A DNA stretch of 64,000 nucleotides from an uncultured Kordiimonas sp. (GCA_947503575.1 CANNDZ010000002.1:434001-498000), one strand, 5' to 3'; positions 30,738 to 41,495 are shown, numbered from the stretch's first letter. A program made the numbers and translations. Notes: generated by a model not told the origin, from the sequence alone.

Positions 30738-30753
30738 GTTGATGAGGCTGAGG

Positions 30754-31209
30754 TTATAAATTACGGGGCGTTACCGTGACCCGGACTTTGGTTGAACGAT
30801 TGCTACGTTCGATAATAATGACGGCAACACGGGTTGGTTTGTCGTAAACAAGGGTGGTGTCATCAGCCTGAAACTCGCTGATCAGGCCCCAGCCTTCGCC
30901 CGGCATGTTATCTTTGAAAAATTTGGTTACCAGCTCACTGTCTGTGCGCACGGATCCGATGATTTTACCAAAGGTGTTTTCACCGGCACCCAGAATAATC
31001 GAGTCTTTTTCGTCAAAACTGGTACCGTTCGGGAAGCGGATATCGCCGATGGCATCTCCCAGTTCAAGCAACACTTCCTGCGGGGGTTCAGCGCCAGTAC
31101 CATCATAAGCAGACACTGTATCAGCAGCTGGTTCGCTGCCACCACCGAAGGTATCACACCCGGTCAGAACCAAGCTGACACATGCCAAAATCGCTGCTTT
31201 TCTGCTCAT
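30754..31209 (-). CDS. Small putative lipoprotein
   Basis: MSRKAAILACVSLVLTGCDTFGGG lipobox. Confidence 0.7.
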   Translation of the reverse strand: MSRKAAILACVSLVLTGCDTFGGGSEPAADTVSAYDGTGAEPPQEVLLELGDAIGDIRFPNGTSFDEKDSIILGAGENTFGKIIGSVRTDSELVTKFFKDNMPGEGWGLISEFQADDTTLVYDKPTRVAVIIIERSNRSTKVRVTVTPRNL

Positions 31210-31234
31210 GATCTCACTCCCCACACACTAACAG

Positions 31235-31276
31235 GCCGTGTATATTTTGCCCTGTATATTTTTACGTGTACACGGC
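31235..31276. repeat. Inverted repeat flanking a direct repeat upstream of lipoprotein gene
   Basis: GCCGTGTA ... TACACGGC arms; spacer region carries GTGTATATTTT (31238) and CTGTATATTTT (31252). Confidence 0.5.
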
Positions 31277-31481
31277 TTTGAATTCTGGCGTATTTTTCCC
31301 ATATATTGTGGCTGTTGTCCAGAAACCTCAGCATATTGTAATGAAAATTCCCGTTGGCACCAGAAAGCAGGTCATTGCCCACCGTTCGACAGGCCGAAAA
31401 AAGACGCTTTGATAATTGGACGCCCCATAAAATTGACGGTAATATATTGCCCACAAAAGGGAATTCGGGGAACACCACACA

Positions 31482-32156
31482 ATGAAGCGCATGATCATTG
31501 ATCTGAGCCTGGAACCACGCGTTTACACGATAGACAATTTTTTAAGCCCGGTTGAATGCAAAAGCATCATCGCTTATGCCCGAAAAGATGCCATGGACCG
31601 CGCGAAGGTATCTGGCCCGGATGAAGGCGTTGTTTCAAAAGCACGAACCAACAGCGTTTTGTGGGTCCAGCACTATGAAGACAAGGTATTTACCCGCGTC
31701 GCACGCCGGGTCGCGTCACTGGTGGGCATACCGCTTTCGCACGCAGAAAGCTTTCAGGTGATCCATTATCTTCCCGGCGCGGAATATCGCAGTCACTTTG
31801 ACGCCTTTGACCCAACAACCCCAACTGGCAAGCGCAACTGGACTCGAGGGGGCCAACGTCTTGTGACGGCGCTTTGTTACCTCAACACCGTGCAGGCTGG
31901 CGGTGCAACATCCTTTCCCAAGTTGAACCTGACCGTACCTGCCGAGCAAGGCAAACTGACTGTGTTTCACAACACAATAGACGGCACTATTCGCAAACAC
32001 CCAAATTCGCTGCATGCTGGCATGCCGGTTGAAAGCGGCGAAAAATGGGCCTTTAACCTGTGGTTTCGCGCGCGGTCCCGACAAGAGGACCCCATGGACC
32101 CGACCGCCGCCGAAATGGACGAATTCACCCGTTTCATGAACAAAAAACCTGCCTGA
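31482..32156 (+). CDS. 2OG-Fe(II) oxygenase (prolyl 4-hydroxylase-like)
   Basis: QVIHYLPGAEYRSHFDAFD (HxD), LCYLNTVQAGGATSFPKLNLTVPAEQGKLTVFHNT, HAGMPVESGEKWAFNLWFR. Confidence 0.9.
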   Translation: MKRMIIDLSLEPRVYTIDNFLSPVECKSIIAYARKDAMDRAKVSGPDEGVVSKARTNSVLWVQHYEDKVFTRVARRVASLVGIPLSHAESFQVIHYLPGAEYRSHFDAFDPTTPTGKRNWTRGGQRLVTALCYLNTVQAGGATSFPKLNLTVPAEQGKLTVFHNTIDGTIRKHPNSLHAGMPVESGEKWAFNLWFRARSRQEDPMDPTAAEMDEFTRFMNKKPA

Positions 32157-32328
32157 TCCAGACACCCCTAACCTAATCGTCACAGTCGCCAGTTAGGGTT
32201 GCAGACATTGCCTAAAAACTGAAACATGGTCAGGATACCTGCCGGGTGCTTGATTGACACAACACACGGCACTTTTTACGGTATCCACCATGACTATAGC
32301 CCCCAGGATCATTGGATTGTAATTCCCT

Positions 32329-33618
32329 ATGTTTGATATGAATTTTGGCGATCAGTCTCTGAGCCAGCAGCTAAAAGCCAGCGGCCTTGCAGCAGCCTAT
32401 GAAGAAAACCTGGAGAAGGCAGCCGCCTTTGCAGCTGACCTTTCGTCAAGCGGCTTGTTGCCGTTCGCGCGGCAAGCACCTGATGCACCGGAACTGGCCG
32501 ACATCGCCACAGCGGCAACCCACATTCGGGCTGGTTTCAAACACCTGATTGTTTTGGGCACGGGCGGGTCCAGCCTTGGTGCGCAGGCAGCGATTGCCAT
32601 TGCGCGCTATCTGCCAGACCATATTGCAGGCACCAACACCCAAATCCATACGCCGGACAGCCTGTGCCCGTTTGAAATGGACCGTTTGTTTGCAAGCCTG
32701 AAACCAGCGGAAACCCATGTGCTCGCTATTTCGAAATCGGGCACCACAGCCGAAACGCTTGCGCAGCTACTGGCCTGCCGGGCCTGGTTGGAGCAAGGTG
32801 CGGGCACCAAAGATTTGGGCACACACTTTACTTTTGTCACCGAACCGGGCGAACGCCCCTTGCGGACCTACGGTGAAAAACTGGGTTCTGCCATTCTGGA
32901 CCACCCAACAGATGTGGGCGGGCGGTTCAGCGTTCTGACCACAGTTGGTATGCTGCCGGTTGCGGTTGCGGGTTTATCGCCCGCCAAATTCCGGGCAGGC
33001 GCACAACAGGTTGTACAGGCATTTGGTGCAAACCCTGCCGCATCGCCCGTGGTGGTTGGCGCAGCCTTAACCCACACCCTGAACCAGCACAAGGGTGTTA
33101 CACAGGTACTGTTGATGCCGTACGCCGAAGCCTTGCGGGCCTTCACCCGTTGGCACGGGCAATTGTGGGCTGAAAGCCTGGGTAAAGACGGTTTGGGCAC
33201 CACCCCCATTCGCGCTGTCGGTCCGGTGGATCAACACAGCCAGCTTCAATTGTTTCTGGACGGCCCCAACGACAAGTTTTGTACCTTCATCACCATACCA
33301 AGCCTGGGTAAAGGCCCCCGCATTGACGCCGCCGAAGCCAAGGCATACGGCCTGGACTATATGGCAGAACGCACCATTGGTGACACGGTCACCTGCCAGT
33401 CCCGCGCAACACAGCAAACCCTGCGCAGCAAGGGCCGCCTGGTGCGTGAACTGGTGATTGACAGCCTCAACGAAGAAAATCTTGGCGGGCTGTTTGTCTC
33501 TTTTATGCTGGAAACAGTGGTGATGGCGCACCTGATGGGCGTTAATGCTTTCGATCAACCCGCCGTTGAAGACGGCAAAGTCCTCACACGCGAATACCTG
33601 GCAGCCCTGAAGGGCTAA
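32329..33618 (+). CDS. pgi: Glucose-6-phosphate isomerase
   Basis: VLGTGGSSLGAQA, ISKSGTTAETLAQ, DVGGRFSVLTTVGMLP, GPVDQHSQLQLFLDGP. Confidence 0.92.
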   Translation: MFDMNFGDQSLSQQLKASGLAAAYEENLEKAAAFAADLSSSGLLPFARQAPDAPELADIATAATHIRAGFKHLIVLGTGGSSLGAQAAIAIARYLPDHIAGTNTQIHTPDSLCPFEMDRLFASLKPAETHVLAISKSGTTAETLAQLLACRAWLEQGAGTKDLGTHFTFVTEPGERPLRTYGEKLGSAILDHPTDVGGRFSVLTTVGMLPVAVAGLSPAKFRAGAQQVVQAFGANPAASPVVVGAALTHTLNQHKGVTQVLLMPYAEALRAFTRWHGQLWAESLGKDGLGTTPIRAVGPVDQHSQLQLFLDGPNDKFCTFITIPSLGKGPRIDAAEAKAYGLDYMAERTIGDTVTCQSRATQQTLRSKGRLVRELVIDSLNEENLGGLFVSFMLETVVMAHLMGVNAFDQPAVEDGKVLTREYLAALKG

Positions 33619-33670
33619 CGGGCACGGACAAACCGGGTCCTTAGGAAAAACCCGCTACAAAGGAAACACG

Positions 33671-34537
33671 ATGAACGCACCGATCAAAAAAATTGTCCTG
33701 CCAGTTGCCGGTCTTGGCACGCGCTTCCTGCCGGCCACCAAAGCCATCCCAAAAGAAATGCTGCCGGTCGTTGATAAGCCGCTTATTCAGTATGCGGTCG
33801 AAGAAGCGCTGGAAGCAGGCATCGAAGACATTATTTTGGTAACCGGCCGCAACAAACAGGTAATGGAAGACCATTTTGACCACGCCTATGAGCTGGAAAA
33901 AATTCTTCAGGAAAAGGGCAAGGACGAAGCGCTGGAGGTGGCGCGGTCCATGCTGCTGGAAGAAGGCCGCATTTCCTACGTTCGGCAAATGCGGCCGCTG
34001 GGGCTGGGGCATGCTATCTGGTGTGCGCGCAAACTGGTGGGCAACAACCCTTTTGCCGTTGCCCTGCCCGATGACCTTATCAAGGGCCGCCCGGGTGCGC
34101 TGAAACAAATGGTCGAAGCCTACAACGAACTAGGCGGCAACATGGTTGCCACGATGAATGTTTCGCGGGAAGATACATCTAAGTACGGTGTTATTACGCC
34201 CGGTGACCACACCAAAAACCGCATTGTGGTTGGTGGTTTGGTGGAAAAACCGCACCCGGATGATGCACCTTCAACGCAGGCTGTTGTCGGGCGCTATATC
34301 CTGCAGCCCGAGGTGATGGACCATCTGAACAAAAAGGCCGTTGGCGCGGGCGGCGAAATCCAGCTTACTGACGCGATGGCTGAACTGATCGGCCAGCAAC
34401 CGTTTCATGCCATAGAGTTTGACGGCACCCGGTTTGATTGCGGCAGCAAAATCGGCTGGCTTATGGCAAACTTGTCGCTGGCGACCGAAGACCCAACGCT
34501 GGCAAGCGAGGTGGAACGCCTGATTACCTTCCGGTAG
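33671..34537 (+). CDS. galU: UTP-glucose-1-phosphate uridylyltransferase
   Basis: KKIVLPVAGLGTRFLPATKAIPKEMLPVVDKPLIQYAVEEALEAGIEDIILVTGRNK. Confidence 0.96.
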   Translation: MNAPIKKIVLPVAGLGTRFLPATKAIPKEMLPVVDKPLIQYAVEEALEAGIEDIILVTGRNKQVMEDHFDHAYELEKILQEKGKDEALEVARSMLLEEGRISYVRQMRPLGLGHAIWCARKLVGNNPFAVALPDDLIKGRPGALKQMVEAYNELGGNMVATMNVSREDTSKYGVITPGDHTKNRIVVGGLVEKPHPDDAPSTQAVVGRYILQPEVMDHLNKKAVGAGGEIQLTDAMAELIGQQPFHAIEFDGTRFDCGSKIGWLMANLSLATEDPTLASEVERLITFR

Positions 34538-34643
34538 AATACCGGAACAACCATACAACAACGCACATTTACCAATCCAGATACAGGGCATGTGCGTAAA
34601 CACCGTGGCGTTGGGGGACGTTAACTTAGGAACCAGGGGGCCT

Positions 34644-35204
34644 ATGTCCGCACAGTCGCACATTATTGATATGCACCAGAGCTTTTATCGGTTTTGGCTT
34701 GAAAACTGTACCGACAATGGCTTTTTGGATGAACGGGATGCGGCGCCAAAACGTTTCAAGGCTTTGTTGCCCAACATTGTAAAAATCCGGGCCACAGAGG
34801 CCGGGCCCAGGTTCAGCGTTGTCGGCACCCAGGTTGTCGACGAATACAAGCAGGATTTCACCGGTCTTCTGGTGGACAACCATCCCTATGATGTGTGCCG
34901 CGCCATCTATCTTTCCCTGATACAGCGCATGAACGATCAACAGGGCTTTGTGAATTGTCATGGTTTGTTTTGCTATGAAAACCGTCACTATTTGCGGACC
35001 ATGGAGTCGGCGTTTGCGCTTTTGAACAACGAAACAAGCGCAGTGTCTGGCTACCTTGTTCTGGTGACCGTGGACCACACCGCATATGCGAATACGCTCT
35101 ATTCGCCTACCATGCCCATTAACGTGGCAAGCGGGGAAACAGCGATATACAGTCAGGCAGACTTCGACCAGACAATGCGGGCCTATCAGGGTATGACGTT
35201 ATAA
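34644..35204 (+). CDS. PAS_5-like single-domain protein
   Basis: SFYRFWLENC...FKALLPNIVKIRATEAGPRFSVVGTQVVDEYKQDFTG; start MSAQSHIID at 34644. Confidence 0.6.
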   Translation: MSAQSHIIDMHQSFYRFWLENCTDNGFLDERDAAPKRFKALLPNIVKIRATEAGPRFSVVGTQVVDEYKQDFTGLLVDNHPYDVCRAIYLSLIQRMNDQQGFVNCHGLFCYENRHYLRTMESAFALLNNETSAVSGYLVLVTVDHTAYANTLYSPTMPINVASGETAIYSQADFDQTMRAYQGMTL

Positions 35205-35207
35205 GGC

Positions 35208-36641
35208 CTACTTTTCGTTTTCGCGGTTAAAGTCATCCTCCAGCCGCACGATGTCATCTTCACCCAGATAGGACCCTGACTGCACTTCAATCAGTTTCAG
35301 GTTAATTTTGCCGGGATTCGTTAGGCGATGAACAGCCCCCAGCGGCAGGTAAACAGATTCGTTTTCGCTGAGCAGGATTTCTTCATCGTCGCGCGTTACA
35401 ATCGCAGACCCTTCAACAACAACCCAGTGTTCGGCCCGGTGATGATGTTTTTGCAAAGACAAGCGCTTGCCAGGGTACACCTCTATTTCTTTCACCTGAT
35501 AGCGGCTGCCTTCCGCCACACCACGGTAATTGCCCCACGGGCGGTAAACTGTTGAATGGAAATCAGCCTCAATCCGGTTTCCAGCCTTCAGCTTATCAAC
35601 AACTTTTTTGATGTCCTGATCCTGCCCTTTGGGCGCAACCAGCACAGCGTCGTCTGTTGACACAACAATCAAATCTTCCACACCCAGCAGGGTAACCAGC
35701 TTGTTTTCACTGGAAACAAAGCAGTTTTTTGCCCCTTCCAGCATGACATCGCCCACCGTCACATTACCGGCTGGGTCTGCGGTTTGCACGTCCGCCAACG
35801 CGGAAAAACTGCCCACATCAGACCAACCAAATTCAGCGGGCACAACGGCAGCCTTGCTGGTTTTTTCCATAATCGCATAATCGATCGAATCAGCAGGCAC
35901 CGCCGCAAAAGAAGCCTCATCCATCCGCAGGAAGTTCAGGTCAGCTGTCACCGACGCCAGCGCTTTACGGCATGCCTCCAGCATGTCAGGCTGCAACGCC
36001 TCAAACTCCGCCAACAAGGTTGATGCCTTCATCAGGAACATACCGCTGTTCCAGCTGTAACCGCCAGCCTCAAGGTATCCTTGTGCTGTTGCGGCATCCG
36101 GTTTTTCACGAAAACCATCAATCTGGAACGCGCCTTCAACCCCAGGTAGGGCCTGGCCCGCCGCAATATACCCATACCCTGTATCAGGCCGCGTTGGGGT
36201 CATGCCAAAACAGCACAAAGCGCCGCCTGCGGCGACATCCGCTGCCACAGCAACAGCCTTGTGGAAACCGGGTGTATCCAAAATGACGTGATCCGATGGC
36301 AGAAACAGCAAAAGTTGCTGAGCATCTGTTTCTGCGGCTTGCAAAGCCGCCACAGCAAACGCAGGCGCCGTATTGCGGCCAACGGGTTCCAGCAACAGTG
36401 TTTCAAGCGCAGCGCCTGCACCAACCACCTGTTCGTTAACGATAAACCGATGATGTTCGTTGGCGACAACGGTTGCCGGGCGGAAGCCGTAGGCATCTGA
36501 CACCCGTTCCAACGTTTGCACAAAAAGGCTTTTTTGCCCCAACATGGGCAGGAATTGTTTGGGATACTTGGACCGCGATAATGGCCACAGCCGGGAGCCG
36601 GAACCGCCGGACAGTATCACTGGTTTTATTTTGTGCTTCAT
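35208..36641 (-). CDS. Mannose-1-phosphate guanylyltransferase / mannose-6-phosphate isomerase
   Basis: KPVILSGGSGSRLWPLSRSKYPKQFLPMLG; C-terminal RPWGNYRGVAEGSRYQVKEIEVYPGKRLSLQKHHHRAEHWVVVEG. Confidence 0.94.
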   Translation of the reverse strand: MKHKIKPVILSGGSGSRLWPLSRSKYPKQFLPMLGQKSLFVQTLERVSDAYGFRPATVVANEHHRFIVNEQVVGAGAALETLLLEPVGRNTAPAFAVAALQAAETDAQQLLLFLPSDHVILDTPGFHKAVAVAADVAAGGALCCFGMTPTRPDTGYGYIAAGQALPGVEGAFQIDGFREKPDAATAQGYLEAGGYSWNSGMFLMKASTLLAEFEALQPDMLEACRKALASVTADLNFLRMDEASFAAVPADSIDYAIMEKTSKAAVVPAEFGWSDVGSFSALADVQTADPAGNVTVGDVMLEGAKNCFVSSENKLVTLLGVEDLIVVSTDDAVLVAPKGQDQDIKKVVDKLKAGNRIEADFHSTVYRPWGNYRGVAEGSRYQVKEIEVYPGKRLSLQKHHHRAEHWVVVEGSAIVTRDDEEILLSENESVYLPLGAVHRLTNPGKINLKLIEVQSGSYLGEDDIVRLEDDFNRENEK

Positions 36642-36697
36642 GGTGTGTCCCGTTTCGCCCCCAAGCATTATGTGCAACACTATATGCCACCCTGATG

Positions 36698-37675
36698 TTA
36701 CGTCAACGCGTGAACTGCCTCAAAATCGGCTACAGTTATCCAATCCAGGCCATTGGCATCATACTGTGTATCACCGTCAAACTGCACCGCCTTTTCCGCA
36801 TACCGGGCCGCCATCAGGCGCAAGCCAAGGTGCGGGCCTGCTGTTAGCAGAATGGTATCAGCATCTGTTGCTGCTTCTAAGGCGATGGCCTCACTTTTCA
36901 ACCAACGTGACAGCATCATGGAATTTTTGAAGGGTGTCGTTAACAGTGCATCATACGTAAATCCTGCGGTGTCTGATTGCACGGCATTACCTGTTGGTAC
37001 CGTTTTAAACACTGCATCGATATCGCTGATATGCCGCAGCAAAGCGCGGTCTGCGCGTCGTTGCAGCAAAAACAACAGACGTGCCAAAATCTGGCGTGCG
37101 GCTGTGCGGTCACAGGTTGCTTGTGCTTTTGACAGCGCGCTTTCCAGCAACAGCCGGTCCCTTGATAAAAGCGCTTGTTCCCATGTCACTTGCGGCAGGG
37201 CGGCACAAGCCAAGGGTTTCAGGCTACCTGATACGCCGATGCGACGGGTGTCGGTGTGCCGCTGGATCGTGGACACCACCCAAAAAGCGCCCTGCGGCAC
37301 ATCAAAATATGCTGGCTGTTCGGTTACCTCGTCAATTGGATCGGCAAAGAAGGCATGACGTGCGGCATCCTCACTCCAGCGTATTTTTCGGCCCCAGAAA
37401 GTCCGATATGTCACAGAAAGTGTTGCAGCGCTGCGCTCCGCATACGGTTTTCCGGTCGCGACCCGCAAAGTGTAAACCACCCGGTCCTGCGCGGCGGGCC
37501 TTATTGCAAGTATTGTCAAGGGACGGCGCGGCAAAATGGCCTTTCTGCGCGCAAACGGATCAACAATGCCGGTTCTGGCCAGCATTAGCACAAATTGCGG
37601 CAGTATCCGGTAACCGGCTTTTATGAGCCTGCGGACATGCCGGGCGTTTCCCTTCGTTGATGTATCCGGTTTCAC
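36698..37675 (-). CDS. Hypothetical protein in surface polysaccharide locus
   Basis: Long ORF 36698..37765; a GTG at 37675 preceded by AAAGG would avoid overlap with the upstream GT gene; start uncertain. Confidence 0.6.
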   Translation of the reverse strand: MKPDTSTKGNARHVRRLIKAGYRILPQFVLMLARTGIVDPFARRKAILPRRPLTILAIRPAAQDRVVYTLRVATGKPYAERSAATLSVTYRTFWGRKIRWSEDAARHAFFADPIDEVTEQPAYFDVPQGAFWVVSTIQRHTDTRRIGVSGSLKPLACAALPQVTWEQALLSRDRLLLESALSKAQATCDRTAARQILARLLFLLQRRADRALLRHISDIDAVFKTVPTGNAVQSDTAGFTYDALLTTPFKNSMMLSRWLKSEAIALEAATDADTILLTAGPHLGLRLMAARYAEKAVQFDGDTQYDANGLDWITVADFEAVHALT

Positions 37676-37691
37676 AGCGGACGACCTTTCA

Positions 37692-38861
37692 TCACCAACG
37701 CTGACGCAAAGCATCAAAAAAGGCGCGGGACATGACACGAGGGCGATGCAGTTTCGCCCAATCAATCAGGGCGGTTTCTGTCGCTGGGTTGGCACTGGCT
37801 TCAAGCGCGCGACCGATTGCAACAGACAAGCTGGATGGATCACTGGGGTTAAACCCAACGATACCAGCGCTGGCCCCCACTAAGGCAGGCACAAGAATAT
37901 CCGGCACCACACATGGACGCCCAAACGTTGCAGCCGTGGCAGCAACACCGGAATTCAAACCCGTTTCATAGGGGCAGACCACAGCGTCTGCTGCGCGAAA
38001 AAGCCGTTGTACGGTTTGGTCATCAATATGGTGTTCAAACAGAAAAACGTTAGGTTTGTCCGCCACCAGTGCATAAATTTCTTCCTGGTATTCGGCATTA
38101 ACCGGTTGGCCTGCAATTAGAATGCGCACCCTGATGCCCAGCGTTTCTTCCAGGGCTTCAAGATTATGCAAAAACTGGCGCGTGCCTTTGTGCGGTGCCA
38201 GCGACCCAAACAACAACAGTGTCTTGTCTTCCGGTGTGATACCGAGATCAAACCGCGCCTGATCGGCGGAAATATAGTCACCGTAGACCCCAAAGTAAGA
38301 CGGATGCGGCACCATGAAGGTTTTGCTCGCGTTCACCTCATAGTAGCGGGCGCAGATTTCTAAGGTCGCTGGGTTCATGATGTGAACAAAATCAGCCCGG
38401 TCGCTGAGGCCCGCGCGCAAAGCGATCTCTTCATCGATAAACCGGGCGCTGTGGGACAACAGATTGTGGATGGTCCAGATGATTTTGATGCCTGCGTCTT
38501 TTTGCGCATCAAGTGTATCAAGGAAACGGCTGGCCATCCGTTCCGCTTCGCGGCTTGTTTCAGCCCCGGCAAAAACCTTATGCACCCAATGGTAATGCAC
38601 GCCCAGCGGGGCATCCACAGGGGGCGATCCGATATCGTCCAGGTCCGCGACAGAAAAACAGGCGAAGCCTTTTTCAAACGCGGCGGTATACAACATGTTC
38701 TGATATGGATTGCGCTGGACAGGGGGGTAGTAGGCCAGCAAATGCGCCTCTTCCAGGTTCACGCCCTTAGCAAACAAAGACAGCTTGGCATCGACGCAAG
38801 CTTCATCGAAGGTCCGCTCTGCATCAAGGATCGCCCGGTTGGAGTGCGTTTCAGCCACCAT
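37692..38861 (-). CDS. Glycosyltransferase (GT4-like)
   Basis: LLLFGSLAPHKGTRQFLHNLEAL; FRAADAVVCPYETGLNSGVAATAATFGRPCVVPDI. Confidence 0.85.
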   Translation of the reverse strand: MVAETHSNRAILDAERTFDEACVDAKLSLFAKGVNLEEAHLLAYYPPVQRNPYQNMLYTAAFEKGFACFSVADLDDIGSPPVDAPLGVHYHWVHKVFAGAETSREAERMASRFLDTLDAQKDAGIKIIWTIHNLLSHSARFIDEEIALRAGLSDRADFVHIMNPATLEICARYYEVNASKTFMVPHPSYFGVYGDYISADQARFDLGITPEDKTLLLFGSLAPHKGTRQFLHNLEALEETLGIRVRILIAGQPVNAEYQEEIYALVADKPNVFLFEHHIDDQTVQRLFRAADAVVCPYETGLNSGVAATAATFGRPCVVPDILVPALVGASAGIVGFNPSDPSSLSVAIGRALEASANPATETALIDWAKLHRPRVMSRAFFDALRQRW

Positions 38862-38968
38862 AAAGTTTCCTCTTTGCCCCCACTTGCCAATCGGAGCTTT
38901 TCATTCCCTATGCCATTTAATATAAAGGCGCGGGTATCGTGACCAGCGTTATTTTACCGAGGGCATTC

Positions 38969-39535
38969 ATGAAGATAGAAGAACTGCCACTATCAGGGGC
39001 GTTTGTTTTGACACCGAAACGATTTGGTGACGAGCGAGGCTTTTTCTCTGAAACCTTTAACGCGCAAGCGTTTGAAGACATTGCCCCCGGTGTGGTTTTT
39101 GTGCAGGACAATCATTCCCTGTCGCGCGATGCTGGTGTTTTGCGCGGGCTTCATTTTCAGCTTCCGCCCCACGCACAGGGCAAACTGGTGCGCGTGCCAA
39201 AGGGCCGGGTTCTTGATGTGATTGTTGACCTGCGGGACGGGTCGCCCACATATGGCCAGCACGCCAGCGTCGAATTAAGCGCGAATAACTGGAAACAGCT
39301 TTGGGTACCGTCGGGGTTTGCCCATGCCTTTTGCACCCTAGAGCCTGATACGGAATTCTGCTATAAGGTGACAGATTTTTATGCGCCGGAAAGCGACAGC
39401 GGTATTGCATTTGATGACCCGGATCTTGGCATTGAATGGCCGTTTCCGAACGACACGCTGATTTTGTCGGAAAAAGACCAAAAACTTGGCAGTTTTCGTA
39501 ATTTTTCGTCTCCTTTTTCATACGTGGAAACCTGA
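38969..39535 (+). CDS. rfbC: dTDP-4-dehydrorhamnose 3,5-epimerase
   Basis: FGDERGFFSETFNAQAF, VLRGLHFQLPPHAQGKLVRVPKGRVLDVIVDLR. Confidence 0.95.
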   Translation: MKIEELPLSGAFVLTPKRFGDERGFFSETFNAQAFEDIAPGVVFVQDNHSLSRDAGVLRGLHFQLPPHAQGKLVRVPKGRVLDVIVDLRDGSPTYGQHASVELSANNWKQLWVPSGFAHAFCTLEPDTEFCYKVTDFYAPESDSGIAFDDPDLGIEWPFPNDTLILSEKDQKLGSFRNFSSPFSYVET

Positions 39536-39538
39536 TTT

Positions 39539-40588
39539 ATGAAGATTTTGGTCACTGGCGGGGCTGGTTTTATTGGATCGTCGGTTTGCCGCCATCTGGT
39601 GCGCGACCTTGGTCACTCGGTTATCAACGTTGATAAGCTGACGTATGCGGGCAACCTTGAAACCCTCAGGGAGATAGAAGACAGCCCAAATTATCATTTT
39701 GAAAAGGTCGACATCTGCGACAGAACCGCCCTTGACCGCGTATTTGCAAACCACAAACCTGACGGCGTTATGCATCTGGCAGCAGAAAGCCATGTGGACC
39801 GCTCCATCACCGGCGCGGGGGAGTTTATCCAAACCAATATTGTTGGCACCTTCCATATGCTGGAAGCGGCCCGCGCGCACTGGTTGTCGCTTGACGACAG
39901 TGCCAAAGCTGCATTTCGGTTTTTGCATGTCTCTACTGACGAGGTGTATGGGTCACTAGGGGCGGAAGGCCTGTTCCACGAAACCACAGCCTATGACCCA
40001 AGCTCGCCCTACTCGGCGTCCAAGGCGTCGGCTGATCATCTGGCAAACGCCTGGGTGGAAACCTATGGTCTGCCTGTGGTCATCTCCAATTGCTCCAACA
40101 ATTACGGGCCGTTTCACCTGCCTGAAAAACTAATCCCATTGATGATTTTGAACGCGCTGGACGGTGAGCAACTGCCGGTTTACGGCGATGGCTCTAATGT
40201 GCGGGATTGGCTGTATGTTGACGATCATGCCCGCGCGCTGTTCACCATCATGACCAAAGGCCGGATCGGCGAAAAATACAATGTTGGAGGCCGGAATGAG
40301 CGCACCAATCTGGATGTTGTTGAAGGCATCTGCGCCATCCTTGATGAATTGCGCCCCAAAAACCGGCCCTACAAAGAACAAATCACTTTTGTCACCGACC
40401 GCCCCGGCCATGATGCCCGCTATGCCATTGATGCCAGTAAACTGGAAAACGAACTGGGCTGGCGCGCACAGGAAAATTTCGATAGTGGCATCCGCAAAAC
40501 CATTGAATGGTACTTAAACAATGAATGGTGGTGGGCACCCTTGCGCACCCACGCGGCGGAGCGCAAGGGCGTGTTGAAGTCTTCATGA
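39539..40588 (+). CDS. rfbB: dTDP-glucose 4,6-dehydratase
   Basis: [43 protein letters not shown]. Confidence 0.96.
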   Translation: MKILVTGGAGFIGSSVCRHLVRDLGHSVINVDKLTYAGNLETLREIEDSPNYHFEKVDICDRTALDRVFANHKPDGVMHLAAESHVDRSITGAGEFIQTNIVGTFHMLEAARAHWLSLDDSAKAAFRFLHVSTDEVYGSLGAEGLFHETTAYDPSSPYSASKASADHLANAWVETYGLPVVISNCSNNYGPFHLPEKLIPLMILNALDGEQLPVYGDGSNVRDWLYVDDHARALFTIMTKGRIGEKYNVGGRNERTNLDVVEGICAILDELRPKNRPYKEQITFVTDRPGHDARYAIDASKLENELGWRAQENFDSGIRKTIEWYLNNEWWWAPLRTHAAERKGVLKSS

Positions 40589-40604
40589 TCGGTACAATGG
40601 GCAC

Positions 40605-41495
40605 ATGATTGTTGTAGCGGGCAAATCCGGGCAGGTCGCGCAGTCCCTTATTGAGGTGGCAAGCGACCGCACACTGGCGCTCACCGCCATGGGCCGTCCC
40701 GAACTGGACCTGCTGGACGCTGCCACAACCGCAAGGGCAGTGCGGGCCTGCACCCCCACTGCCATTGTTAATGCTGCCGCCTACACCGCCGTTGATCAGG
40801 CTGAATCAGACGAAGCCACGGCGACAAGCATTAATGCTGATGGCGCTGCAATGCTGGCGGAAATTGCCCACAGTCTTGGTGTGCCTTTTATCCATTTCTC
40901 AACAGATTATGTGTTCGATGGCACCAAAACCGGCCCTTACGTGGAAACCGATGCTGTTGGCCCCACCGGAGCCTATGGTCGGTCAAAACTGGCAGGCGAG
41001 GTGGCGGTTATGCGCGCAAACCCAAATGCCATTATCCTGCGTACCGCCTGGGTTTTCAGCCCGTTTGGCAAAAACTTCCTGAAAACCATGGCCGCGCTGT
41101 CGTCCCGCGATACGCTATCCGTGGTAGCGGACCAATTCGGCAACCCTACCTATGCACCAGATATTGCAACGGCAATCCTTGATGTTCTAACGGCGCTGGA
41201 AGGGGCCGTGCCAACGCCGTCGCAGGCTGGTATTTATCATCTGGCAGGCAATAACGACACAAGCTGGCATGGCTTCGCCACGGAAATTTTTGATGTATTG
41301 GCCGCCATGGGCAACCACACCCCAGACGTAAAGGCCATCGCAACCGCTGATTATCCCACACCGGCGATACGCCCGTCGAACAGCCGCCTTGATTGCACTA
41401 AAATCAGCCAGGCATTCGGTATTAAAATGCCAGACTGGCAGGAAAGCACCCAGCACTGTATCAAACGGCTTTCGCAAATGGGCGAGCTGGGCTAA
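40605..41495 (+). CDS. rfbD: dTDP-4-dehydrorhamnose reductase
   Basis: IVVAGKSGQVAQSL, NAAAYTAVDQAESDE, FIHFSTDYVFDGTKTGPYVETD. Confidence 0.95.
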   Translation: MIVVAGKSGQVAQSLIEVASDRTLALTAMGRPELDLLDAATTARAVRACTPTAIVNAAAYTAVDQAESDEATATSINADGAAMLAEIAHSLGVPFIHFSTDYVFDGTKTGPYVETDAVGPTGAYGRSKLAGEVAVMRANPNAIILRTAWVFSPFGKNFLKTMAALSSRDTLSVVADQFGNPTYAPDIATAILDVLTALEGAVPTPSQAGIYHLAGNNDTSWHGFATEIFDVLAAMGNHTPDVKAIATADYPTPAIRPSNSRLDCTKISQAFGIKMPDWQESTQHCIKRLSQMGELG

